Below are positions 44,237 to 53,000 of a stretch of DNA of 64,000 nucleotides, piece by piece (within the stretch, counting starts at the first letter, position 1; each line of letters opens with the position of its first letter). The position numbers and the translations under genes are program-made. Source of the DNA: Chromohalobacter sarecensis (lineage in GTDB: Bacteria > Pseudomonadota > Gammaproteobacteria > Pseudomonadales > Halomonadaceae). The notes under the pieces are model-generated. The model did no database searches, was not told the origin of the DNA, and saw nothing but the letters and a program-made list of their open reading frames with translations. The stretch is from contig NZ_JAKGAN010000002.1 of the NCBI RefSeq assembly GCF_023061135.1, forward strand, positions 248,001-312,000. The letters are read 5' to 3'.

Positions 44237-44602
44237 GTGTATGCCACCGGTGGGTGAGAGGGTGTTTACAAAAGGGCTGCACTCGACAATCCGGCGTTAA
44301 AATCGGCCTCAGAATACTCATTTACCCCATGTAAACTCCGTGTTTTCGGCCAATTTTGCCTTGTTTTGTCTTCGTTCGCCTGTTTTGTAACGACCCTCTG
44401 GGTCGAGTCGCCGAAAACCGTCTCTAGACTTTCGGCCAACAGGCGTAATCCTGTCATACGCGCTAGGGTAAAACATTCAAGCCCCGGTAGGGTGTTTCCC
44501 GTCGGGGAAGGCGAGAGTCTTCTCGTACTCTCGCCTAGACTGGCAAATAAGGCTGCCGGATACCCCGCGCTGCCACGCTCCGACAGCAAAGGAGGCCTGT
44601 AC
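44237..44602. other. 366-bp intergenic region, no supported gene
   Basis: The stretch between rarA and the hemerythrin-like gene is A/T-richer than its surroundings over 44265-44400. It holds one clear inverted repeat (AGGCGAGAGT / ACTCTCGCCT at 44509-44518 and 44527-44536) upstream of the hemerythrin-like gene. On the minus strand a frame is open across most of it, but no start with a ribosome site and no family pattern support a gene. It could hold promoters for both divergent genes or a decayed mobile-element end. Confidence 0.5.
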
Positions 44603-45154
44603 ATGCCCATGCTGACCCAACTGCGCCAAGACCACGCCAATATGGCGCGTCTGCTGCACGTGTTGCAGCTCAAGCAGAAGACCCTGGCGGAAGGCGAGCG
44701 ACCCAACTTCCAATTGATACGCGAGGTCGTGGATTACATTCTCGACTACATGAGCGGGTTCACCGAACCGCTGGAACGCATGTGCACCGAGCAGTTGAAC
44801 ACGCGGGCGCCGCAAGCCGACGCACTGTGTCAGCGGTTGGCCGACGATTATCGGGCACTCAATGCCCGTCTGGCCCGGCTCTCCCAGGATCTCGACATGA
44901 TCCTGATGGACGCGGTAGTGCCCATGGACCGCTTCAGCGAAGACCTCAAGGCCTATCTCGAGGCGCATCGGACCTATTTGCGCGGCGAGCGTGAGGAGTT
45001 GTTTCCGTTGATCCGCGAGCACTTCGACGAAGACGATCTGGACCGGTTGGCCAAGGCGCTGCCGGAAGGGGCCGAAGCCGAACTGGCGCGTCTGCAGGAC
45101 GGTTATCCGGAGCTTTACGCCGAATTCCGAGAGGCGCCCTCGCCGTTGAATTGA
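44603..45154 (+). CDS. Hemerythrin-fold (HHE-like) protein with missing iron ligands
   Basis: A 183-residue helical protein whose start T-Q-L-R-Q-D-H-A-N-M-A-R-L-L resembles bacterial hemerythrin-domain proteins, with the first ligand-like H11. The second-helix H-x3-E and third-helix H-x3-H ligands are not visible: the expected places read G-F-T-E-P-L-E-R-M and Y-L-R-G-E-R-E-E-L-F-P. A diiron site is therefore unlikely. The C-terminus (H-F-D-E-D-D-L) is acidic. AAAGGAGG seven bases before the ATG at 44603 fixes the start. Role unknown. Confidence 0.75.
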   Translation: MPMLTQLRQDHANMARLLHVLQLKQKTLAEGERPNFQLIREVVDYILDYMSGFTEPLERMCTEQLNTRAPQADALCQRLADDYRALNARLARLSQDLDMILMDAVVPMDRFSEDLKAYLEAHRTYLRGEREELFPLIREHFDEDDLDRLAKALPEGAEAELARLQDGYPELYAEFREAPSPLN

Positions 45155-45183
45155 GCTATGTCGCCATGTCAACGTCATATTGG

Positions 45184-46443
45184 CTACCTGGCGAGTGCGC
45201 GGGGCAGTTCTTCCCAGCGCGTGGTATAGCACGCCGAGCGGTAGGCGCTGTTCATCTGCCAGGCGGCGTCGGCGGGTTGCGGGCCCAAGGTCAGTGCCTG
45301 GCGTCCGTAGCGGGCGCGGATCGTGTCCCAGGCCTCCATCAGCGCCTCTTGCCGGGCGGGCTCGGCGCCATCGAAGAGCGTCGTCTGGCGCTGTTGACGG
45401 GGCGTCAGTTCGGTGAGCATTACCCCGAGTTTCTGATACGCCAGCGGTTGCCATAAGCGCGTTAGAAGACGCTGCGCCGCGCGGTTGAGCTGCTGCGTGT
45501 CGGCACTGGGAAAGGGCAGCGCGGTCCACTCGCAAGCGTGATGATAGGGCGTATTGTGATGCGGGTTGGTGCGCAGATAGATGCCGATGGCCGACGCCTG
45601 CATGGCGTCGCGTCGCAGTTTTTCGCCGGCGCGTTGGCAGTGATGACGCAAGGCACCGGCGAGGGCGGCGCGGTCGCGCAGGGGGCGCCCGAACGAGCGT
45701 GAGCAGAGAATGCTGCGACGCGGACTTTCCAGGTCGCTCATCGACAAGCAGGGATGGCCGTTGAGTTCGCTGGCGGTGCGCGCCAGTACCACGCTGAAAC
45801 GACGCCGTAGCTCGCTGTCGGGCGTCTCGCGTAGCGCAGCGGCGGTGAGCACACCCAGGCCGGCCAGGCGCGCGTTGAGCCGTTCGCCTATGCCCCACAC
45901 ATCGCGCGGCGATAGCCGCTTCAGGTGCGCCGTCAATTCGGGTGCGTCGGCGCTTTGCCAAACACACACCTGAGGACGCGTCGACTGCGCCTTGGCCTGG
46001 CGGTTGGCGAGCTTGGCCAGGGTGCGCGTCGGGGCGATGCCGATAGAGACTGGTAGCCCTACTTCTCGCACCACGCTACGCACCAGGTGCGCGCCCAGGG
46101 CGTGCCAGTCTTCCTGCATGCCGCGTAGATCGAGGAAGCACTCGTCGATGGAATAAGGCTCCAGCGTGGGTACCTGGCGCGCCAGGACCTGCTGTACGCG
46201 TGCCGAGAGATCGCCGTAAAGCGTGTAGTTGGAGGACTTCAGCACCACGCGGCGCCGCAGTGTTGGATCGATCTTGTGGGTGGGGATGCCCATGGGAATA
46301 TCGAGCGCCTTGAACTCCTCGGAACGCGCGATGACACAGCCGTCGTTGTTGGATAGCACGCCCACCGGAACGCCCTCCAGACGTGGTTCGAACAAACGCT
46401 CGCAGGCGGCATAGAAGTTGTTGCAGTCGATCAGCGCGAACAT
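45184..46443 (-). CDS. umuC: Error-prone DNA polymerase V catalytic subunit
   Basis: A 419-residue Y-family polymerase for translesion synthesis. The catalytic D-C-N-N-F-Y-A-x-C-E-R at the N-terminus and the Y-S-I-D-E-C-F-L-D motif are intact, followed by helix-hairpin-helix, little finger and the C-terminal region ending Y-T-T-R-W-E-E-L-P. The start at 46443 lies inside the last codons of umuD (13-bp overlap), and the SOS box upstream of umuD should control both. Confidence 0.93.
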   Translation of the reverse strand: MFALIDCNNFYAACERLFEPRLEGVPVGVLSNNDGCVIARSEEFKALDIPMGIPTHKIDPTLRRRVVLKSSNYTLYGDLSARVQQVLARQVPTLEPYSIDECFLDLRGMQEDWHALGAHLVRSVVREVGLPVSIGIAPTRTLAKLANRQAKAQSTRPQVCVWQSADAPELTAHLKRLSPRDVWGIGERLNARLAGLGVLTAAALRETPDSELRRRFSVVLARTASELNGHPCLSMSDLESPRRSILCSRSFGRPLRDRAALAGALRHHCQRAGEKLRRDAMQASAIGIYLRTNPHHNTPYHHACEWTALPFPSADTQQLNRAAQRLLTRLWQPLAYQKLGVMLTELTPRQQRQTTLFDGAEPARQEALMEAWDTIRARYGRQALTLGPQPADAAWQMNSAYRSACYTTRWEELPRALAR

Positions 46444-46895
46444 GGGGGCGAAGCCGGTTCCTCGCCCGTGGCGGGCAAGGCGTGAATGGCGTAGCAGATG
46501 ACGCCCCACAAGCGGTTGTCATCGGCCTCGAAGGGCATCGTCGCCAGGTCGGGGCGTGACGGCGCGAGATACAGCCGAGCCGCGCGGCGCTCTAGGCGCA
46601 ACACACTAAGTTCGCCGTCGATGACCACGACCAGCCAATGCCCGGGGCGCGGTGAAATGGCGCGGTCGATCACCAGCAAGTCGCCGTGATACAGGCCGGC
46701 GTGGCGGTGGTCATCGCCCTCCAGCCGCATGAAGAACGTCGAGGCTGGGCGACGCACCAGATGGTGATGTAGATCCAGCGGTGCTTCCCGGTAGTCGTCG
46801 GCCGGGGAGGGGAAGCCGCTGGCGCCGCGTGTCAGGGTATCGCCCGATGTGGGCGCCGAGGTCGACGCGGCAAGAGCGATAGGCGTCATGGACAT
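46431..46895 (-). CDS. umuD: UmuD-like protein lacking the Ser-Lys dyad
   Basis: A 154-residue member of the LexA/UmuD fold. G-F-P-S-P-A-D-D-Y and H-G-D-L-L-V-I-D-R-A-I align directly with UmuD. The self-cleavage machinery is altered: the catalytic Ser expected in G-D-S-M is D62 (G-D-D-H), the catalytic Lys expected in V-K-x-L is L99 (V-L-R-L), and the cleavage site Cys-Gly reads S26-G27. By these residues it should not cleave itself. It overlaps umuC by 13 bp and has a near-perfect LexA box upstream. It may act uncleaved as a UmuC partner, or the pair may be regulated only by transcription. Confidence 0.88.
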   Translation of the reverse strand: MSMTPIALAASTSAPTSGDTLTRGASGFPSPADDYREAPLDLHHHLVRRPASTFFMRLEGDDHRHAGLYHGDLLVIDRAISPRPGHWLVVVIDGELSVLRLERRAARLYLAPSRPDLATMPFEADDNRLWGVICYAIHALPATGEEPASPPCSR

Positions 46896-46923
46896 GGCGG
46901 AACCTCGAAAACGAAATGATGAA

Positions 46924-46943
46924 TACTGTAAAAATAAACAGTA
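46924..46943 (-). promoter_or_regulatory. LexA (SOS) box upstream of umuDC
   Basis: The 20-base site TACTG-N10-CAGTA matches the LexA consensus TACTG(TA)5CAGTA with only internal changes. It lies 29-48 bases upstream of the umuD start and predicts damage-induced expression of umuDC. Confidence 0.9.
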
Positions 46944-47024
46944 TTTTGCCTTGAGGCAAGTCGAGCCATCTCATCGCGTGGGCGGGTAAGGTAGAATGAG
47001 CGCACGCGTTTTCGAGGAAGTCGT

Positions 47025-47918
47025 ATGGACCGCCTGCAGGCGATGCACACCTTTCGCGCCGTTGTCGAGGCCGGCAGTTTCGCCGGCGGTGCGCGCAAGC
47101 TGGAGCTCTCCAATGCCATGGTCAGCAAGCAGATCGCCAAGCTGGAGACCAGCCTGGGGGTACGGTTGTTGACGCGCACCACGCGGCGCTTGCAACTGAC
47201 CGCCGAGGGCGAACGTTATCTCAATGGGGCGAGCCGTCTGCTCGACGAACTGCAGGAGCTGGAGGCCGGGCTCGGCGAGCAGCGCGGTGAAGTGCGTGGC
47301 CGGTTACGGCTTTCCGCACCGCTGGATTTCGGCGTGCGTGCGCTAATGCCCGCCTTGCAGGCGTTCGAGCGCCGCCATCCGGCGGTAATGCTCGATGTCG
47401 TCCTCGAGGACCGCCGTGTCGATCCGGTGGCCGAGGACTTCGATCTGGTAGTGCGTATCGGCGAGCTGGAAGACTCCAGCCTGATCGCGCGGCCGTTAAT
47501 GGACATGCCACGTCATGTTTACGCCGCGCCGGAATATCTCGCGCGGCATGGGACGCCGACGCATCCTGCCGAGTTGCGTGGGCATCGTTGCCTGCACTAC
47601 AGCCTGGCGCGCGAAGGGCACTATTGGCACTTCCAGGTCGACTCAGCGCCGTATCGGGTGCGCATTCGCCCGGTCATGGCCTGCAATAACGGCCGCGCTC
47701 TGACCGAGGCGGCGATACGCGGCATGGGGCTGGTCTACAAACCGGCGTTCCTGGGTGAACCGGAAGTCGAGGCCGGGCGGCTGGTCCGCGTGCTGGACGA
47801 GTTCAGCGTGGCGCCGATCAGTGTCCACCTGTTGTATGCCGAGCGTGAGTTCATCCCCGCGCGCCTGCGAGCCTTGGTGGATACGTTGCTTGAGCACTTC
47901 GCGGAGACTCGCACATGA
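47025..47918 (+). CDS. LysR-family transcriptional regulator
   Basis: A 297-residue regulator. The winged helix is at the N-terminus (F-x-A-V-V-E-A-G-S-F...S-N-A-M-V-S-K-Q-I-A-K-L-E), followed by the two-lobed effector domain with R-L-R-L-S-A-P. It belongs to the large CrgA/YhjC-like group of LysR proteins. The effector and targets are unknown. Its stop overlaps the murI start by 4 bp, so it is co-transcribed with murI; this says little about its regulon. Confidence 0.88.
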   Translation: MDRLQAMHTFRAVVEAGSFAGGARKLELSNAMVSKQIAKLETSLGVRLLTRTTRRLQLTAEGERYLNGASRLLDELQELEAGLGEQRGEVRGRLRLSAPLDFGVRALMPALQAFERRHPAVMLDVVLEDRRVDPVAEDFDLVVRIGELEDSSLIARPLMDMPRHVYAAPEYLARHGTPTHPAELRGHRCLHYSLAREGHYWHFQVDSAPYRVRIRPVMACNNGRALTEAAIRGMGLVYKPAFLGEPEVEAGRLVRVLDEFSVAPISVHLLYAEREFIPARLRALVDTLLEHFAETRT

Positions 47919-48727
47919 CGGCGCCGATTCTGATCTTCGACTCGGGCGTCGGCGGGCTCTCGGTGGTGGGGGCATTGCGCACGCACCTGCCCGGCGCGCC
48001 GCTGGCGTATGTGTGTGACAACGCCGCGTTGCCGTACGGCACCAAGCCCGATGACTGGCTGGTGACGCGGATCGTCGCGGTGTGTCGCGCGGCGGTGGCG
48101 GCGAGTGGCGCGCGCGCCCTGGTAGTGGCCTGCAATACGGCCAGCACGTTGGCGTTAAACGCCTTGCGCGAGAACCTGCGTATTCCAGTGATCGGCACTG
48201 TGCCGGCGATAAAGCCGGCGGCCCATGCCTCACGCAGCGGCGTGTTCGGGTTACTGGCGACCTCGGCGACGGTGTCGCGTCCTTATACGCAGCGTTTGAT
48301 CGATGAGTTCGCGCCGGATTGCACGGTGGTGAGGCTGGCCGCCGATCCTTTGGTCGCGCAGGCCGAACGCGTCCTGACCGGGATGGCTTGGGACGATGCG
48401 GTCATCGCCGCGAGCCTGGCGCCGTTATGGGAAGCGTCGCGGCTCGATACCGTGGTGCTGGGATGCACGCACTTTCCGCTGCTGCGCGAGGCCCTCGAGC
48501 GGCATGCGCCGCGTGAAATCGCGTGGATCGATTCCGGCGACGCCATCGCGCGGCGCGTGGCGCAGGTCGTTCCTCAGGTCGCTGCTAACATCTGGTGTGA
48601 TGCGTCCGCCCGCGATGCGAGCTGGGCCAGCGCGGCGCAACAAATGGGCCTGGTACGCACCCTGGCGGGCTACGGCTTCAGCGCACCGTGTTCTTTGGCA
48701 TTGCCTGATGCGGTTTTAACCTTTTGA
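47915..48727 (+). CDS. murI: Glutamate racemase
   Basis: A 270-residue cofactor-free racemase making D-glutamate for peptidoglycan. F-D-S-G-V-G-G-L-S-V opens the protein. The two catalytic cysteines are C73 (V-A-C-N-T-A-S) and C184 (L-G-C-T-H-F-P-L), with H186 beside the second. Full length. It starts by ATGA overlap with the LysR gene. Confidence 0.94.
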   Translation: MTAPILIFDSGVGGLSVVGALRTHLPGAPLAYVCDNAALPYGTKPDDWLVTRIVAVCRAAVAASGARALVVACNTASTLALNALRENLRIPVIGTVPAIKPAAHASRSGVFGLLATSATVSRPYTQRLIDEFAPDCTVVRLAADPLVAQAERVLTGMAWDDAVIAASLAPLWEASRLDTVVLGCTHFPLLREALERHAPREIAWIDSGDAIARRVAQVVPQVAANIWCDASARDASWASAAQQMGLVRTLAGYGFSAPCSLALPDAVLTF

Positions 48728-48785
48728 TTTCCATGAGACGGTGTCGCTGCGGCGACATCGCGAGTTTTTGCTGAAAGGAGTTTTC

Positions 48786-49907
48786 GTGGCCGTACCCGTC
48801 GTCGACCCCGAACGTTACGAGTCCCAACTCGACACCAAACGCGAGCGCATTACGGCGCAATTTGCGCGCTTCTCTCCACCGCCGCTGGAGGTGTTTCCCT
48901 CGCCGCCGCGTCATTATCGGCAACGCTGCGAGTTTCGTATCTGGCATGACGGCGACGATCTGTTCTATGCCATGTTCGAGGTCGACCCCGCCGATCCCAA
49001 GCGCAAGGCGGTCATTCGCCTGGATGAATATCCGGTGGCGGGCGAGCGCATCAATGCGCTCATGCCGGTCCTGCGCGATGCACTGTTGGCCAGCGATACC
49101 CTGCGGCGTAAGTTGTTCCAGGTCGAATTCTTGACCACGCTGAGTGGCGAGGCGTTGGTGACCTTGATCTATCACCGCCAACTCGACGAAGCTTGGGAGC
49201 AAGAAGCACGAGCGTTGCAGGAAGCCTTGGACGTATCGATCATCGGCCGGGCGCGCAAGCAGCGTCTGGTGCTTGAGCGCGATCATGTCTGGGAGCGGCT
49301 GAACGTCGAAGGCCGCGAATTCGTCTATCAGCAGGTGGAGAACAGCTTCACTCAGCCCAATGCGGCGATTTGCCGGTCGATGCTGGGGTGGGCGCGAGAC
49401 GTGACCCGCGAGAGCCGCGATGGCGATTTGGTGGAGTTCTATTGCGGCAATGGCAATTTTACGATTGCGCTGGCAGAGAACTTTCGTCGCGTGGTGGCCA
49501 CCGAAATCTCGCGGACTTCGGTCGCTTCGGCTAACGTCAATCTCGACGCCAATGGTGTGGTCAACGCCGTGGTGGCGAGGATGTCCGCCGAGGAATTCAG
49601 CGAAGCCCTGGCTGGCGAGAAAAGCGGGCGGCGCGTGGCGGCGCTGGCGCTCGACGAGCATGCCTTCACCACGGCGCTGGTCGACCCACCGCGGGCGGGA
49701 CTCGATGCGCATAGTTGCGAGCAGTTAAAAGCCTACGCCCGCATCGTCTATATTTCCTGTAACCCTGAAACACTCGAGGCGAATCTCGAGACATTGAGCG
49801 AGACCCATATCGTAACCCGTTTCGCATTGTTCGATCAGTTTCCGTATACCGACCACTGCGAATGTGGCGTGCTGCTGGAACGCCGGGAAGCGCCAGCACA
49901 GGCGTGA
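48786..49907 (+). CDS. trmA: tRNA (uracil-5-)-methyltransferase
   Basis: A 373-residue SAM enzyme that methylates U54 of tRNA. Strong TrmA features are Y-R-x-R-C-E-F-R-I-W-H-D-G-D-D, Q-V-E-N-S-F-T-Q-P-N, the SAM site L-V-E-F-Y-C-G-N-G-N-F, V-D-P-P-R-A-G-L-D, the nucleophile in Y-I-S-C-N-P-E-T-L, and the C-terminal Q-F-P-Y-T-D-H-C-E-C-G-V-L-L. The GTG at 48786 was chosen because AAGGAG stands five bases before it; an in-frame GTG at 48741 would add 15 non-conserved residues. Confidence 0.96.
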   Translation: MAVPVVDPERYESQLDTKRERITAQFARFSPPPLEVFPSPPRHYRQRCEFRIWHDGDDLFYAMFEVDPADPKRKAVIRLDEYPVAGERINALMPVLRDALLASDTLRRKLFQVEFLTTLSGEALVTLIYHRQLDEAWEQEARALQEALDVSIIGRARKQRLVLERDHVWERLNVEGREFVYQQVENSFTQPNAAICRSMLGWARDVTRESRDGDLVEFYCGNGNFTIALAENFRRVVATEISRTSVASANVNLDANGVVNAVVARMSAEEFSEALAGEKSGRRVAALALDEHAFTTALVDPPRAGLDAHSCEQLKAYARIVYISCNPETLEANLETLSETHIVTRFALFDQFPYTDHCECGVLLERREAPAQA

Positions 49908-50081
49908 CGAGGCCCATGCACAACCGGCATACGCCATGAGGGTGCGTCACATTGGTGGGGCTTGACGCACGATAGGCGTAAGCTCGTGTCACCGTGGTGG
50001 TACACGCGATACGCGTGCATGCCGCCGAAGGATCATTCATCGGTCGCCATGAAGAGCGGCCGGTCGTAGACGAGGTGCTTG

Positions 50082-53000
50082 ATGCAACACGTTGCGATCG
50101 AGGGCAAGGAAGAATTTCTCGCCCAGCTCAAAGAACAACTGGCCAAGCGGCTTCCCCAGGAAAAAGTGGAGCAGATCGCTGCCTTCGCCGAGGACCTGTA
50201 TGCCTCGGCGCCGTTCGAGGAAGCCGCCGAGCGCGGTCTGGATGATATCTATGGCGCCACGTTGTCGGCGTGGCACTTCATGCAGACGCATGATCCTAGC
50301 GATGCCAAGGTGCGCGTCTTCAACGCCGATTTCGAGGAGCACGGCTGGCAGTCGCCGCACACTGTGGTAGCCGTGCTGCATGAGGACATGCCGTTTCTCG
50401 TCGACTCGGTGCGTATCGAGCTCAACCGCCGCGGACTGACCGTGCATGCGATCCACAACGCCGTCCTGGCGGTGGAGCGCGATGCCAAGCATCACCTCAA
50501 GCGCGTGACCTCGACCCAGGCCAAGGATGCGCCGACGGCGCGTGAGTCGATCATTCTGGTCGAGGTCGACCGTCATTCCGATCCGACCACCCTGGATGAT
50601 TTGCATGAGGGGCTCGATGAGGTGCTGCGCGATACGCGGGCGGCGGTAGAAGATTTCGATCCCATGCGCGAGCGAGTGCGCGAGGCGATCAAGGAACTCA
50701 AGGCGCAGCGTCCGAAGCAGATCAAGGCCGATGATCATAAAGAGGCCATCGCTTTCCTCGAGTGGTTGCTCGACGACCACTTCACCTTCCTGGGTTATGA
50801 CGAATACGAGGTGCTGCAGGAAGACGATCAGGATCGCCTGCGCCAGATACCTAAGAGCGAGCTGGGCGTTTTCAAGCTCGACCAGCCGCGTTATCGCGAA
50901 CGTATCAGTACCGACGAAGGCGTCGAAGACGATCAGTACGTACTGGTGCCGGAGCTATTGTCTTTCGCCAAGAGCGCCTATCACGCACGCGTGCATCGTC
51001 CTGCCTATCCGGATTACATCTCCATCGACCGTTATGACGAAGACGGTCGCGTCATCGGCGAACGCCGCTTTCTGGGGCTTTATACCTCGACGGTCTACAA
51101 CGAATCACCGCGCAATGTGCCGGTGCTGCGCAAGAAGATCGAAGCCGTCATCAAGGCCGCAGGCGTCAATCCGAAGGGACACAACGGCAAACAGCTGACG
51201 CAGATTCTCGAAGTCTATCCGCGTGACGACCTGTTCCAGATCGATACCGACGAGCTGGCGCAGACTGCCTTCGGCATCCTCAATATCCGCGAACGCCGCA
51301 AGGTGAGGCTGTTCATTCGTGAGGACCGTTTCGGCCAGTTCTATTCGTGCTTGGCGTTCGTGCCGCGTGATGTGTTTTCCACCGAATTGCGCGTGCGTAT
51401 CCAGAACCTGCTCTGCGAAGAGCTCGATGCCACCTTCGGCGATTTCAATACGTACCTCTCCGAGTCGGTGCTGGCGCGGATCCAGTTCATCTTGCGTTTC
51501 AACGGCGAGCGCCCGGCCGAATACGATATACGCCGCCTGGAGAAAAAGATCACGGCGCTCTCGCGTAGCTGGCGGGACGATCTGCAGGCAGCCATGGTCG
51601 AGGGTTACGGTGAGGAACAGGCCAACCGCCTGATGCAAGATTATCGCGAGGCGTTTCCCAGCAGCTATCGCGAAGACTTCTCGGCGCGCACCGCTGTCTA
51701 CGATATTCACCACCTCGGCGAGCTGAACGCCAACGCGCCGATCAGCCTGAGCCTTTATCGGCTGGTCGAAGAGAATATCGACGGGGTCAACCTCAAGCTG
51801 TTCCACGCCGGCAATCCGATTCCGCTTTCCGATGTGCTGCCGGTGCTCGAGAACCTGGGGCTCCGAGTGATCAGCGAGCGTCCCTACGAGGTCGAGTGCC
51901 CTGATCAGGCCTACTGGATTCATGACTTCACCCTCGAACACCGTGGTGACGGGGTCGTCAATCTGCAGGAAATGCGTGATGTCTTCATCGAGGCATTTAC
52001 GCGGATCTGGACCGGCGATGCCGAAAGCGATGCCTTCAATCGCCTGGTTATCGGTGCCAACTTGGCATGGCGCGAAGTGGCGGTATTGCGTGCCTATGCG
52101 CGCTATCTCAAGCAACTGCGCTTCGGGCTGTCGCAGGACTACATCGCCAATACCTTGACCGGCTATCCGGAAATTACCCGCGAGTTGGTGACGCTGTTCG
52201 AGCTGCGCTTCGATCCCGACGATACCGCCGGTGACAGCGAGATCGAGGCGTGCGTGGCGCGTATCGAGGGCCTGCTCGATGAGGTGGCCAGCCTCAATGA
52301 CGATCTGCTGTTGCGTCGCTACATGGCGTTGATCCAGGCGACGCTGCGCACCAACTATTACCAACGACGTGAAGACGGCGAGGCCAAGGATTACATCGCC
52401 CTCAAGCTCGAGCCGACGCAAGTGCCGGACATGCCTAAACCGCGCCCGATGTTCGAGATCTTCGTCTACTCGCCGCGCGTCGAGGGCGTTCACCTGCGCA
52501 GCGGCAAGGTCGCGCGCGGCGGGCTGCGTTGGTCCGATCGTCACGAGGACTTCCGGACCGAGATCCTGGGCCTGGCCAAGGCGCAGCAGGTCAAGAACGC
52601 CGTCATCGTCCCGGTAGGTGCCAAGGGCGGTTTCATCTGCAAGCGCATGCCCGATGGCGCCGACCGCGACACGGTGCAGAAGGAAGGCATTGCCTGCTAC
52701 CAGACCTTCATTCGTGCGCTGCTCGACGTGACGGATAACCTGGAGGGTGGCGAGACCGTGCCGCCCGAGCGCGTGGTGCGTCACGACGATGACGATCCCT
52801 ACCTGGTAGTGGCCGCCGACAAGGGCACCGCGACCTTCTCGGACATCGCCAATGCCATTTCGCTGGAATACGGCCACTGGCTGGGCGATGCCTTCGCCTC
52901 CGGCGGTGAGCATGGCTATGACCACAAGAAGATGGGGATCACTGCCAAGGGTGCCTGGGAATCGGTCAAGCGCCACTTCCGTGAAATGGGTCTCAACACC

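Noticed and set aside
44477-45967. 496-codon minus-strand frame across the hemerythrin-like gene and umuC
   Set aside because: It overlaps two well-supported genes in other frames and has an Arg/Pro/Ala-rich shadow composition.
48742-48768. Small hairpin plus TTTTT between murI and trmA
   Set aside because: The stem (about 6 bp) is short and the T-run starts several bases after it, so it does not meet the form of an intrinsic terminator.
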